Shown piece by piece: positions 1-9,852 of a stretch of DNA of 64,000 nt. The DNA is from Pezicula radicicola (Eukaryota; Ascomycota; Leotiomycetes; Helotiales; Dermateaceae), in assembly GCA_003008705.1 (NCBI GenBank), contig PDUO01000004.1, forward strand, positions 1,612,001 through 1,676,000. The letters are read 5' to 3'. The notes under the pieces were generated by a model. The model saw only the letters and a list, made by a program, of their open reading frames with translations, was not told the origin of the DNA and did no database searches. The position numbers were made by a program, and so were the translations under genes. Every line of letters starts with the position of its first letter. Position 1 is the first letter of the stretch.

Positions 1-390
1 CTCTAGTTGACCAGGATGGCTGTTTCCCACCTCATGGTCTACAGAATATTTGTCCAGTAAACCCTTATGCAGATCTACCTGTATACACCACCATCCATCG
101 GTATGCTCTCTGCTCTTGCCATCATCGCTGGCTCTGCTAACTGTCGGGTCCTCAGTATACGAAGACACGTGATCGCTGTCATCGGTATCCCGTCTCTCTT
201 TGCCTTTCCGAGACTTACTACGTCTAACCAAGTGGCTAATAACATCCTAATTCGTAAACAGATGATCCTTACAGTCTGGAGCAATTACGAGATCCACGCA
301 TGAATTTATCAGGTACCTTCCAGACATTCCCCGTTTCCATATGACGAAAATGTCCCGCCTTGTGTGCTTTGCATCCTGAAACTTTGCTGA

Positions 391-3105
391 CGACTTGGAA
401 AAGTGGTGCGCCCGCTGGTTGATCGGTTCTACGCGCTTGACGATGTCTCCATTGGTATGCTCCTGCTATTGCAATTGGGACCTTAATGTTAACTCTATTA
501 CAGTTTATTGTCTGCTAGTGAACAGAGTGCAGTTCCAGCGAGAACAATTAACTCAACCTCACCAGCAAAGTGTATGTACAACTCGCGCGCTTCTTTGCGA
601 GGTAATCGCCAATCGAATCCTTCGACGGTTCCATGAGGATAATCCAGGCTCCAAAGGCTTATTATTACTGTCACAAATTCTTGTTGGCGGCTTCGATCCT
701 TTCCAATCCGCACCCGATGAGGTCGTCCGGGAACGTAGTAGCTTGTAAGTAACACATTCATTGGATTTTTGTGCCCTTCAGACATTGTCTCACGACTCTA
801 AGAGTTGGTACCGACGAACTAATGAACCACTTAATTCATGAATCCGTTGTCGAATCCATGTCTTTGGCAAACCATCTCACTTGATTTGGGTAACTTACTC
901 GATCCACTCACTTCTTGGCCAACTCGTTCTAAATAATCCAGCACGGCTCGGCGAGGGATTCATGAGTTCGAGCGATTCATGAACTCGTTGGCACAGAGCA
1001 TCTTCCATTACCCCCTTTTTGTTCTTTAGGAAAACCAGGGTATTAACTTGTTGAAGATCGTGGACGGTCAAAACACGGACTGGTACCAACAGACTGATGC
1101 CAGCCTTGGAGATTGCTATAATTTCCGAGAGCAAGATGCTGCTGAGTTCTTCGGTATGCCAAAAGGTTGTCAATGCAATCTATGAAGGACGAGTGATTTA
1201 TACCCCTACCGCATGGCTCGATATACTTCCCGATCACTATAAACAAAAACCCATATCACTGTACAACCCTCGAAATGGCCCAATACTGAACCAATATCGG
1301 CTTATTGTGCCTAGGACACGGAACGTTTTAGAAGTTTGTGAATTTATCATACTTCTGGGTCTTTTCCTCCTGGTCATGGCAGAGCGTGATCCTTCCACTA
1401 TGAGTGCGAGAGAGATGGTTTTTATCATCTTTACATTGGGCTGGTAAGGGACAAAAGGACTCCCATTAGACAATACCTGCTGACATCCATAGGATACTTG
1501 ATCAGTTTGCGTCGATGTTAGAACATGGTAGGCTGGCTTTCCGCAAGAACTCGAGATTCATATGCTAATTTCGAGGTTGTTGCAGGATTGAGCGTCTATA
1601 CTCAAAACCTTTGGAGCTTCCTTGATGTGACCTTCTCTGTCATTTTTGCAATATACTTGATAATCCGCATGCATGGTTGGCGAACAGAGAGCCTGCACGC
1701 AGGCCAACAAGCCATGGACGTTCTAGCTATGGGAGCACCAGTTCTAGTACCTCGACTTGCGTTCAATCTCATGTCTGAAAATATGCTTTTCGTGTCTCTG
1801 AGGGCGATGATGCGCGACTTCACAGTTTTAACAATCCTTGCAGTGTGGTGTTTTGGTGGCTTCCTACTTTCTATGATTTGGCTAAGTAATGGGGGACATA
1901 AACCGGTACAGTATACTCCGACCTCCTATCTTTATAGTCTTGGCTAATTATCAAAGATAACTATATCAAAGTAAGCAAAATCTCCGACTGAAGTCTGCTT
2001 TCTAGGCGCTATGCTCTTCAATCCCGAATCATGTTTGAGTACTCCTAAAAGCCCTAGAACTAAGCTGACTTCGAACTCTTAATTTTTAGGTGGATGCTCT
2101 GGGTGTGGTTTGGGCTGGACGCTACTGGTAGGTGGCTTCCCATCCGTACCCAAATGGCATGTTGCTAATAGTACAAGGAATTGAACGATCGGTGGACTTT
2201 CACTGGCTTCTGGGGCCTGTACTTATGGTTGCCTTCGCCTTCCTAGGAAATACGCTCTTTTTGACGATTCTTGTGTCTATGCTGAGCACGACCTTCTCAA
2301 CAATTGTTTCTAATGCAACGGCTGAAATTCAGTTTAGGCGTGCAGTGTTGACTCTGGAAGGTGTAAAGTCGGATGCCATATTCGCTTACTGTTTGTGATT
2401 CCCTGGAGTTTCCTGGTCGCTTGTTGACAAGATATAGTACCTCCTTTCAACATACTCGCTCTTGCGATCCTGCTTCCTCTGAAGACCATCGTGTCCCCAC
2501 GCTGGTTTCATAAGGTTAACGTGGCGGCCGTTCGAGCTCTAAATGCGCCCTTGCTTCTTATTATTGGATTTGTTGAGAGACGTATGCTATGGGCTGGTCC
2601 AAGACGTCAGAAAGAAGCAGAACAGCTTCCAAAGTCACGTAGTAGAGCAGGCCTCTGGGACTTCTCACGCGGGTTTTCAGTGCACGGCGAAATTTCAGCA
2701 GTGTTTGACGAGGAACCACCAGAATCAGTTGAGAATCAGATACACGATGATGACATTGGTCATCACATTCTTGAAGAAGAATTCTCGCACAAATTCGCTG
2801 GTGCTGGTGAGACATCAACAAAGCCAAAGAGGGTCTCTCCAAAAAGTAGGAGAGATTCGGTGAATCCATTCGCGGGCTTGTCTGGCCAACTGAAGAACCT
2901 TTTGAAGGAAGCAAGTGACGATGAAGATGGGCCAGGTGTCAAGAACAGGCTGGATACTCTGGAGCAGTCTACACTGAGGATAGAAAAAATATTAGGACGC
3001 TTGTGTGAGGCGCTAGATGATAGTGCTAGGAGGAGCAGTAGTATTGGGGGTGATGGAGGAATTGGAGAATTAGACCGGAGTGGGACTACGGAACTAGATG
3101 AGTGA
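391..3105 (+). CDS. TRP-family (Yvc1-like) cation channel, 5' end unresolved
   Basis: The spliced reading frame matches the fungal family of TRP-like, Yvc1-related calcium-permeable channels, which are multi-pass proteins usually of the vacuolar or other endomembranes. Recognisable blocks are NRVQFQRE, RRFHEDNPGSKGLLLL, ALEIAIISESK, YTPTAWLDILPDHYK, LSVYTQNLWSFLDVTFS, FLGNTLFLTILVSML and SPRWFHKVNVAAVR, with a charged tail ending in an acidic stretch. Proposed exons are about 404-454, 504-744, 1057-1443, 1493-1527, 1586-1905, 1957-1970, 2090-2127, 2172 or 2178-2390 and 2438-3105. All joins keep frame, so the in-frame stops seen in raw translation fall in introns. The N-terminal exon was not found with confidence: a TGA at 388-390 precedes the first recognisable block, so an upstream exon or a lost N-terminus is possible. 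Odd points are a 312-nt intron carrying a MITE, a 14-nt exon and several AAG acceptors. The family call is firm; the vacuolar role is inferred from family. Confidence 0.8.
809..993. mobile_element. MITE-like element inside an intron
   Basis: The left end (TACCGACGAACTAATGAACC from 809) and the reverse complement of the right end (TGCCAACGAGTTCATGAATC, ending at 993) form an imperfect terminal inverted repeat of about 38 bases. The inside has no coding frame but carries CTCACTTGATTTGGGTAACT, also found in the inverted-repeat element at 27.1 kb in opposite orientation. The element lies wholly in the 745-1056 intron of the TRP channel and accounts for most of its length. TA flanks the left end; the right flank (CA) is not a perfect match. 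Confidence 0.6.
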
Positions 3106-3689
3106 AAGATATGAAGAGGTAAATTGTGCCGACTTCTAAGATACAGGCGGCTTTAGTGTGTAGCCGCCATATAGTTATTTTAAAATACTAAGATGATTTC
3201 GGGGTACTATGTGTAGTGAGCATCGTGGTTGCAGGACGGTTCGCTGAAATTTCGAGTTACTCAAGTCACGTCAATGATTCAAATCTGAGATTTAAAGCTA
3301 CCGCCGTAGCTTGAGTAACCCGATTGTTAGAGCATTACGAGCTAGGTTTAGTACGGCCTTTTGAGAAAATTGTGGCATACTGGCAGAAAGCGCGAGTTGC
3401 TCAAGTCAATTTCGATGATTCAGATAACATCCCGTCGTTTCCAAAACTCGAAATTACTGTGACTTTCATTGAAAAAGTTAGTGTATGATCGCTAGATTGA
3501 AGTCAACCATTTGCTTTTCGAGTAGGCCTATGTACCGACTAAGTCCGCTAAGTTGCTAAAAGTACAGAAAGTTATTAAATTATTGAGGCTGGGCACCTGT
3601 TAGTCAGAGCAGTCGCTTTCGGTTAGCTGGCACTTCTCAACTCTGCTAAAATAGCTTTTAAATAAGCTATGATCTCAGTCGTGCGTACT
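3106..3689. other. Intergenic, AT-rich, between convergent genes
   Basis: No gene is visible between the channel and U2AF stop codons. Two diverged copies of a GAGTT(A/G)CTCAAGTC ... GATTCA(A/G)AT block lie near 3257 and 3391, and TAGCTTGAGTAACCCGAT near 3310 resembles the internal sequence of the window's MITEs. The stretch is best read as decayed repeat DNA. Confidence 0.45.
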
Positions 3690-5691
3690 TTACCAGGCCG
3701 CGACCTCAAAGTTCTCCTATGTAAAGCATTAGTGATCACGTGTGAAGTATGAAATGGAAAAGTGCGCCACAGGATATAGCTTACCTCTGAGAAGTACGTT
3801 ACTACGACTGTACGATCAGCGAACTTGCGGCCAGCAAGAGAGCGCAGAGCTTTGCCGGCTGATTCAGGTCCATCGAATTTCACAAAGATCTTGCCAACTC
3901 CTGTAGATTGTCTGCTACCACCACTTGGTCTTGGAACCTTCATGTCCAAGACCTTGCCATACTTTTCACATTCTTCCTTGACATCTTCGCAAATTTCTAT
4001 GCCTTTGTTAGCGTGGGATGATAAACATGGCAAGTCTCAAAGCACGAACCTTCATAATCTTCGTTGTCGATAAGCTCTTCAGGAGTTACCATGTTAAGAA
4101 GTTGCAGCACACGGCCTTCTTCAAGGCCCTCGGATGTTGTTCCGGCAAGCATAGACATTGCGTTCACGCTCATTTCCAAGCCAGAGACCTGGGTGTTGCC
4201 AATACTGGCTCTTTGCACCTTGAGATGCTTGTCACCAAGTTCCATGCCGTTCAGGCCTTCAACAGCAATGTCTGTGGCTGCAGGTTCCACGTACTCGCAG
4301 AAAGCGATACCCTTTGTCAAGTCAGCATCGGCAGACAGGCAATTGGTGCAAAAAACTTACTCGGGACTCTTCAGTGCTACTATCTTTTACTAGTACGAAT
4401 GCCTTCAGCTCTCCAAAGGATACTAGAAGCTCGGTGACCTGCTCGTCGGTTAAGTAAAGTGGAATGTTGGAAACGCTAATCTTATTCTGCGTATCGACAA
4501 CCACGCTTGAAACAACACCAGGTTCGTATGAAGCTTCATCAGTGACCGCAGGAACAATGTAATCCTTAGGACGACGGATGGAAAGTCCAGAAGCAGAACC
4601 ATTGGCAACACCATTCTCTGTTTTAACATGGTCATCTTCCATAGTAATTCCATCAAGTGCTAATGCAACTGTCGCATCCGAAGCCGTCTTGAACTCCAGT
4701 AGAGCGAAAGACTTATCACTCGATATTTGTGCAGAGATGCAAGGATCAGAGCCTTCAACAACATTCAGACCATTGAGTTGGAGATTGAAGAAGTTGACAA
4801 CCATCTCCTCGCTTATAGCGCGGGGGATATTCTGTACGAGAAGGCGCTTTGATTGACGTGAATTAGAAGGTTTTAGTGCGGCATTCGTCACAGTCCCACT
4901 TGGTTGGGACATGAATGCTTGCAGCTTAGATGGATCCATAGGCTGTGTTCGTGGGGCTCCTGGAAGAGGAAACATGCCAGAAAGCTTCGCCTGTTCCGCG
5001 GTAACATTGTCGTATCCTGGGGGCTTGATGTCCCACTGCGTCAATCGCCTCTTGCGCTCCAGAATGGGTACAACATCGGTCAAATCGGGCGTAGGTTCCT
5101 TCTTCTTTGGAGGAGGGGAAGCGCTCTTCTTGCGGTCTCGTCCCTGCTGTGCTCCAAATCCACCGTCGCGGTCGCCTCTGTCACCACGTCGTCCTCCTCC
5201 ACCACCCCTCCGATCGTCAAATAGATCTCGGTCTCTCCTGGGCGGCCTGTCACTATCGTCTCTTCTCGCATCGCGTCTTGATGAGCCCCGATCTCTGTCC
5301 CACTCCCGTTCTCCGCCACCTCTTCGATCTCTACCCGAATATCTATCCTCGCGCTCCCGCTCTCTGTAGTCGCGGCTAGTGGAATATGAGTCTACCTCAC
5401 CTTCGCGCCGAGATGGTCGAGAGCCTCGAGGTGCTGGAGATCGCGAACGCCGTCTATCACCACCTCTCTCTCGATCACCTCTATCACCTCGATCGCCGCG
5501 CCGATCATCGCGTGACTATCATTGATTAGTAGAAGGCCAGAAGACGTTAAAAATATACTTGCAGGATAGTCTCTGGATGAACCATGGCGGCCAGTATCTG
5601 TTAATCCTTGCTTGTCAGTAGTAGCTCCATTTTCTTTGGGTTTTGTCGATGAGGATGCCATGCCTCTTGATGAGTAGCTGTCGCCGTTCAT
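3690..5691 (-). CDS. U2AF65: Splicing factor U2AF large subunit (U2AF65/Prp2)
   Basis: This is the polypyrimidine-tract-binding subunit of U2AF, which marks 3' splice sites in the nucleus and recruits U2 snRNP. Exons (transcript order) are 5691-5563, 5515-4361, 4311-4050, 3996-3785 and 3716-3690, giving 594 residues with every junction in frame. An Arg/Asp/Ser-rich N-terminus (about 20-185) precedes the ILERKRRLTQWDIKPPGY segment (about 194-211), RRM1 (about 266-345, KRLLVQNIP), RRM2 (about 392-468, NKISVSNIPLYLT, GIAFCEYV) and the C-terminal UHM-type RRM (about 497-590), ending in ENFEVAAW. The N-terminal domain is richer in RD/RG than classical RS repeats. The start is the ATG at 5691; the frame is open upstream but shows no U2AF-like sequence. 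The first intron uses a GC donor. The gene is divergent from OGG1. Confidence 0.93.
5516..5562 (-). other. GC-AG intron of U2AF65
   Basis: This 47-nt intron starts with GCAAGT, the usual form of a GC donor, has a CTAAT branch-like motif and ends in TAG. Removing it joins RDYP to SRDDRRGD in frame. No GT alternative nearby keeps the frame. Confidence 0.75.
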
Positions 5692-5965
5692 TTTGGCGTT
5701 ATCTTCGAAGTGATAACGATATGATTGCTCTTGTAGAGTGGATGGGGTTCGTTTTGTAGATTGGAGGTTGCAGCTGATTTTCTTCCACGAAAGCCACAGC
5801 TGATCACACGCTAAATCACTACCCCCTGAACAGCCAGCCTCGCGCGTCGCGAACCACGAACCACGCACAGTAACTCTTACAAAGACTGTTCAGACAACCT
5901 ACCCATACGTAAATCCAAGTCAGTATTTTCAAGGGACAGTTGATTCTTTTTCACAAATCGCATCC
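5692..5965. promoter_or_regulatory. Shared divergent promoter, U2AF65 / OGG1
   Basis: Only 274 bases separate the two start codons, so promoters and both 5' leaders must lie here or overlap. No specific binding site is claimed. Confidence 0.45.
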
Positions 5966-7329
5966 ATGGCCATGACACCACTGCGAATATCAGATTGGCG
6001 CAAACTTCCCGTCAGCCTTGCGGAACTCTGTATAGAGACCACTTTGCGCTGTGGACAATCCTTTAGGTGGAAGAAGCTACAGGATGATGAATGGTAAGAC
6101 TATTCTGAGCGTTGAGATTATTACAACAAGATAGGGGCTAAGATCATATATAGGTCTTGTGCCCTCCACGGCCGAATTATTTCCCTCAGACAAGACTCAA
6201 CACATCTTCATTATCGCACAATGTGGCCCGACTCCGCTGGATCCCTACCAATACCACCTTCGTCATTGATGCAGTCTCCAGAAATCAAGCAGCTAGATGA
6301 GGACGAGGAGACGGAATCGCTACTTCGGCATTACCTCAACCTATCCCCCGATCTGGCCGCTCTATATGAACAATGGTCTTCGGTCGATCCAAATTTCAAA
6401 AAGAGAGCCCCGAAATTCACTGGGATACGTATCTTGAAGCAAGATGCGTGGGAGGCACTTGTAGGCTTCATCTGTAGCAGTAATAACAATATTGTGAGAA
6501 TATCTCAAATGGTATGGCAAGGTCATGAGAATAAACAGTGAATGTACCATTGACAATAACCCACCAGGTCAACAATTTATGTCTTCACTATGGTCCTTTG
6601 ATAGGTCATATTGACGGTCATGCTTTCCACGATATGCCCCCGGCTTCTGCGCTTACGGGTCCTGGAGTTGAAGTGCATCTTCGGAAACTTGGCTTTGGCT
6701 ACCGCGCAGGGTACTTAGCTCGAACAGCTTCTATCGTTGCTAACGAAAGACCGGAGGGATGGCTCCACGACCTATCTAATCATGAGATATTCGATCAAGG
6801 GTTGGATCAAAAAGGACTACCAGAAAGAGGGCGGGAGGGGTATCGAAAAGCGCATGCGGAGTTGCTTCAACTCCAAGGTGTTGGACCAAAGGTAGCTGAC
6901 TGTGTTTGCCTAATGGGACTGGGATGGGGAGAATCTGTTCCTGTTGATACACATGTCTGGCAATTTGCGCAGCGGGATTATAAGTTTGGAAAGGGAAAGC
7001 ATAAGAGTCTTACGAAGGCAACTTATGATGCAGTTGGTGATTATTTCCGCCAACTCTGGGGGAAGGAAGCAGGTTGGGCGCACTCAGTCCTATTTGCTGC
7101 AGACCTGAAGACATTTTCAGAAAAGGTCAAGACCAAAGTTGAGGTGGATGTTGCTCAGATTAAGATCAAGCAGGAGGAAGAAATATTAGAAGAGACTACC
7201 ATTGTTATGAAAAGAAAGTATGCCCTTGGGGACCTTGGGGGCCTTAAAGAAGAGTTTGGTGAGGGGCATAATGAAATCCTACATGAGAGTTCGAGGATGC
7301 AGCAAGCTAAGAGACGGAGATTAAAGTAA
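5966..7329 (+). CDS. OGG1: 8-oxoguanine DNA glycosylase/AP lyase OGG1
   Basis: This bifunctional base-excision-repair enzyme removes 8-oxoG opposite C and nicks the abasic site; it acts in the nucleus and possibly mitochondria. Exons 5966-6093, 6154-6511 and 6568-7329 give 415 residues. The N-terminal domain starts LRISDWRKLP and contains LRCGQSFRW. The helix-hairpin-helix GPD core reads LQGVGPKVADC with catalytic Lys near residue 270, then SVPVDTHVWQ with catalytic Asp near residue 289, as in human VGTKVADC and VPVDVHMW. The conserved SSNNN follows the N-terminal domain (VGFICSSNNNI). The lysine/glutamate-rich C-terminus ends QQAKRRRLK, a possible nuclear signal. The ATG at 5966 is followed by a second in-frame ATG two codons later. 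Length fits fungal OGG1. Confidence 0.95.
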
Positions 7330-7590
7330 ATAAAATAGAATAGAATAGAACAGACCAGAACAAAACATACCTGACATAAGATGTTTATAGAGAATAAAAC
7401 TGTCTATGATATTTACTATATGCGTATATGATTTAAGAAGTTTAAAGAATAAAGAGGATTCAAGCACATAGTTGGTGATCCAACCAACCCTCCAATTGGT
7501 GGATATCGATTCTAGCAGATCCTTGAAATATTAACCTTGGGCTGTTCAACATATTCTCCACATCGACGTCCCCACGCGACTTCCAACACA

Positions 7591-8426
7591 ATGCGATGGC
7601 CGCCATGGTCCTCAAATCCAGAGAGGGACGGATACGACAAGAAAGCACAAGTATCCTGGTCAAGTAGTCTCAATGCGACCGATTGGAAGCATTATACCGA
7701 TCCGAGGACGGTAGTCCCTACTCTCCTTCTCACAACTACGATTTTGGCCTCCGTCCGCTTCTATCGCTCCTACCTACGTCGTATTCCAGAGGCCACATAC
7801 ATAAGACCCGGATTTTTTCGGAAGAGGAGCCTGTTTGGCACCGTCACCAGGGTTGGCGATGCAGACAATTTTCACCTCTTCCACACACCAGGAGGAAAGC
7901 TTGCCGGTTGGGGATGGTTTCCAGGTAGGAAAATTCCAGAAAAGAAAGTCAATTTGAAGGGCAATACGGTGCGTAGAGCAAGCTTTGTACGATCCATCAG
8001 GAGCTCATCATATGCTAGATACACGTCCGAATAGCAGGTATCGACGCACCTGAAGGAGCCCATTTTGGCAAACAGGCCCAACCTTTCTCCGACGAAGCTC
8101 TCGCCTGGCTCAAAAACTATGTCTTGAATCGAAGAGTTCGAGCCTACATATACAAGAGGGACCAATACGAGCGGGTCGTAGCTACCGTCTGGGTGCGTCG
8201 ATTCATTTTTCACAAGGACGTTGGCTTGGAAATGCTCAAGGCTGGCTATGCGACGGTATACACTGCGAATACAGGGGCTGAGTTTGGTGAGTTTGAAGAG
8301 AAGTACCGGAGAATGGAAGAGCAAGCAAAGAAAAAGAAGCTTGGAATGTGGTCTGGAAATGCGAAGGATTATGAGAGTCCTCGAGACTATAAGACTCGAA
8401 CAGCAGCAGTCAATCAGCTCAAATAG
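7591..8426 (+). CDS. LCL3: Lcl3-type membrane endonuclease (staphylococcal nuclease fold)
   Basis: Exons 7591-7968 and 8019-8426 encode 261 residues. A single hydrophobic segment near residues 42-62 ([18 protein letters not shown]) precedes an SNase-like domain: [20 protein letters not shown], then [39 protein letters not shown] and the C-terminal [10 protein letters not shown]. These match the Lcl3 family, putative mitochondrial-membrane endonucleases of the TNase family. The conserved Arg/Asp/Glu positions of the fold are present ([17 protein letters not shown]). Lcl3's substrate is not well defined, so only nuclease fold and membrane anchoring are claimed. The intron is 50 nt with a GTGCGT donor. 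Confidence 0.9.
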
Positions 8427-9731
8427 TTCAAGGACTTCTCATATTCCTGCGCCAGCTTCAGCGCTGGCTTTAATCGATATTAATTGAGAAGCACCAAATG
8501 CATGACAATAGCCCATACTCTACTTATGCTCATCTTTCATCGTCACAACGATACTATCTTGGACCTATGTGTCTTGTTTCTTCAACTGTATGGAGGATTG
8601 TGCGCTGCTATTTACAGATCACTATGTGAGCTCTGGCCCAATGGAGTGCTCCTCATAAATAGAAGGCTACCGGCATCTTTCTTGTTTGAACCAGTGATAT
8701 GCGTCTCATGTCCTTTCACTACTCCGTGATATGGTATCCCCAGCATAGACTGAGCCCAAGCTTTAGGGTTTACACATTGCGAGAGGCTACTTGTAAGGTA
8801 CTGCACCTTATGCAAATCAATACAACAGCATGTGAAGAAAATACCTACTATTCGAGTATTTTCACCCGTATGTTTACTGGAAATATGCCAGCGAAAATAG
8901 CAACTCTAGTTTTATGAGACCTGTCTGGAACACAGGCCAATAATAATCACGCGTTGGGTGGCTGAGAGTTGGCTGAGAGTGGGTCCACTGTCCACCCGCA
9001 TTGTTTGGGAAGTCTAGTCCTCTAGGCTCCTCTTTCTCCTGAATGAATATATCTTCTTCAGAGAACATTTAGAGGCCGCCAACAAGCCTATGCAACCAAC
9101 AGTCACTCATTTCCACTCAGTTGTTTACAGTCCTTTGAAATTTTGGTAAGTGTTCATTCGACCAAATCACCCGCTTGCATCGAAAAAGCCTCCTGGCTAT
9201 AACAGAAAAAGCCTGTTATAACGCTGACGCCAATGCACGACTGATACTTGTTATAGGCCCTGCCACCACACTCGTTTCTATCACATAGTACGCACGTACG
9301 AGCATTCCATTCTTCCTTACTGCAGTACGTTAGCAGTAGTACGATACCAGCAGTACACACAAACATCACACCTGGGATTTGCGTTCAGATTGACTCGTTC
9401 TCAACCCTGTACTCGTACAGACAACCTTTGAACTTCCTCGAATATCGCTCAGTGCGGGCGCAAAGGAGTGCGCTGGAAGGAGTACCGCATGGAATAAACT
9501 TGGAATTGGACGCATTTTAGAGTGAATTACCAGTTCTGGAATTGATTCTTTCCATCGCCCTACACTTCCCAGACCAATACACGCCACCTAAGGTGCTCGC
9601 AACTTGTTTACATCTCCCCTATTCACCACCCATACATTCGTTACAGACAGGAATTACAGAACGCGATAATATCCAGACACCCGCATTCAATTGGCGCCTT
9701 AGCAATATTCCCACCGAGGATTTTGATCGTG
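8427..9731. other. Intergenic and RAX2 5' region
   Basis: I see no convincing gene. Open frames are short and unlike any protein I recognise. The part after about 9.5 kb is CT/CA-rich and is probably the transcribed leader of RAX2. GTACG-rich motifs cluster at 9285-9355. Confidence 0.4.
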
Positions 9732-9847
9732 ATGGATTCGCGTCTCCGATGAGCAGACTGAAAACCCCTGAAGGCGCAGGATTTGATAACACGTCAATTG
9801 CGCTTCTGCTGCATCGTTCGCGACACAGCACTCTTGCACGGATATAA
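9732..9847 (+). promoter_or_regulatory. Two upstream ORFs in the RAX2 leader
   Basis: An ATG at 9732 opens a 6-codon uORF, and an ATG at 9749 (overlapping its stop, in another frame) opens a 32-codon uORF whose TAA ends at 9847, five bases before the RAX2 ATG. If both are transcribed they would reduce initiation at RAX2. Leader boundaries are not known. Confidence 0.45.
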
Positions 9848-9852
9848 CCATA

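Noticed and set aside
787..1096. Apparent frameshift and stop codons suggesting the TRP channel is a pseudogene
   Set aside because: A 745-1056 intron (GTAAGT donor) restores SSLSWTVKTRTGTNRLMPALE, in frame with the conserved block; the stops are intronic.
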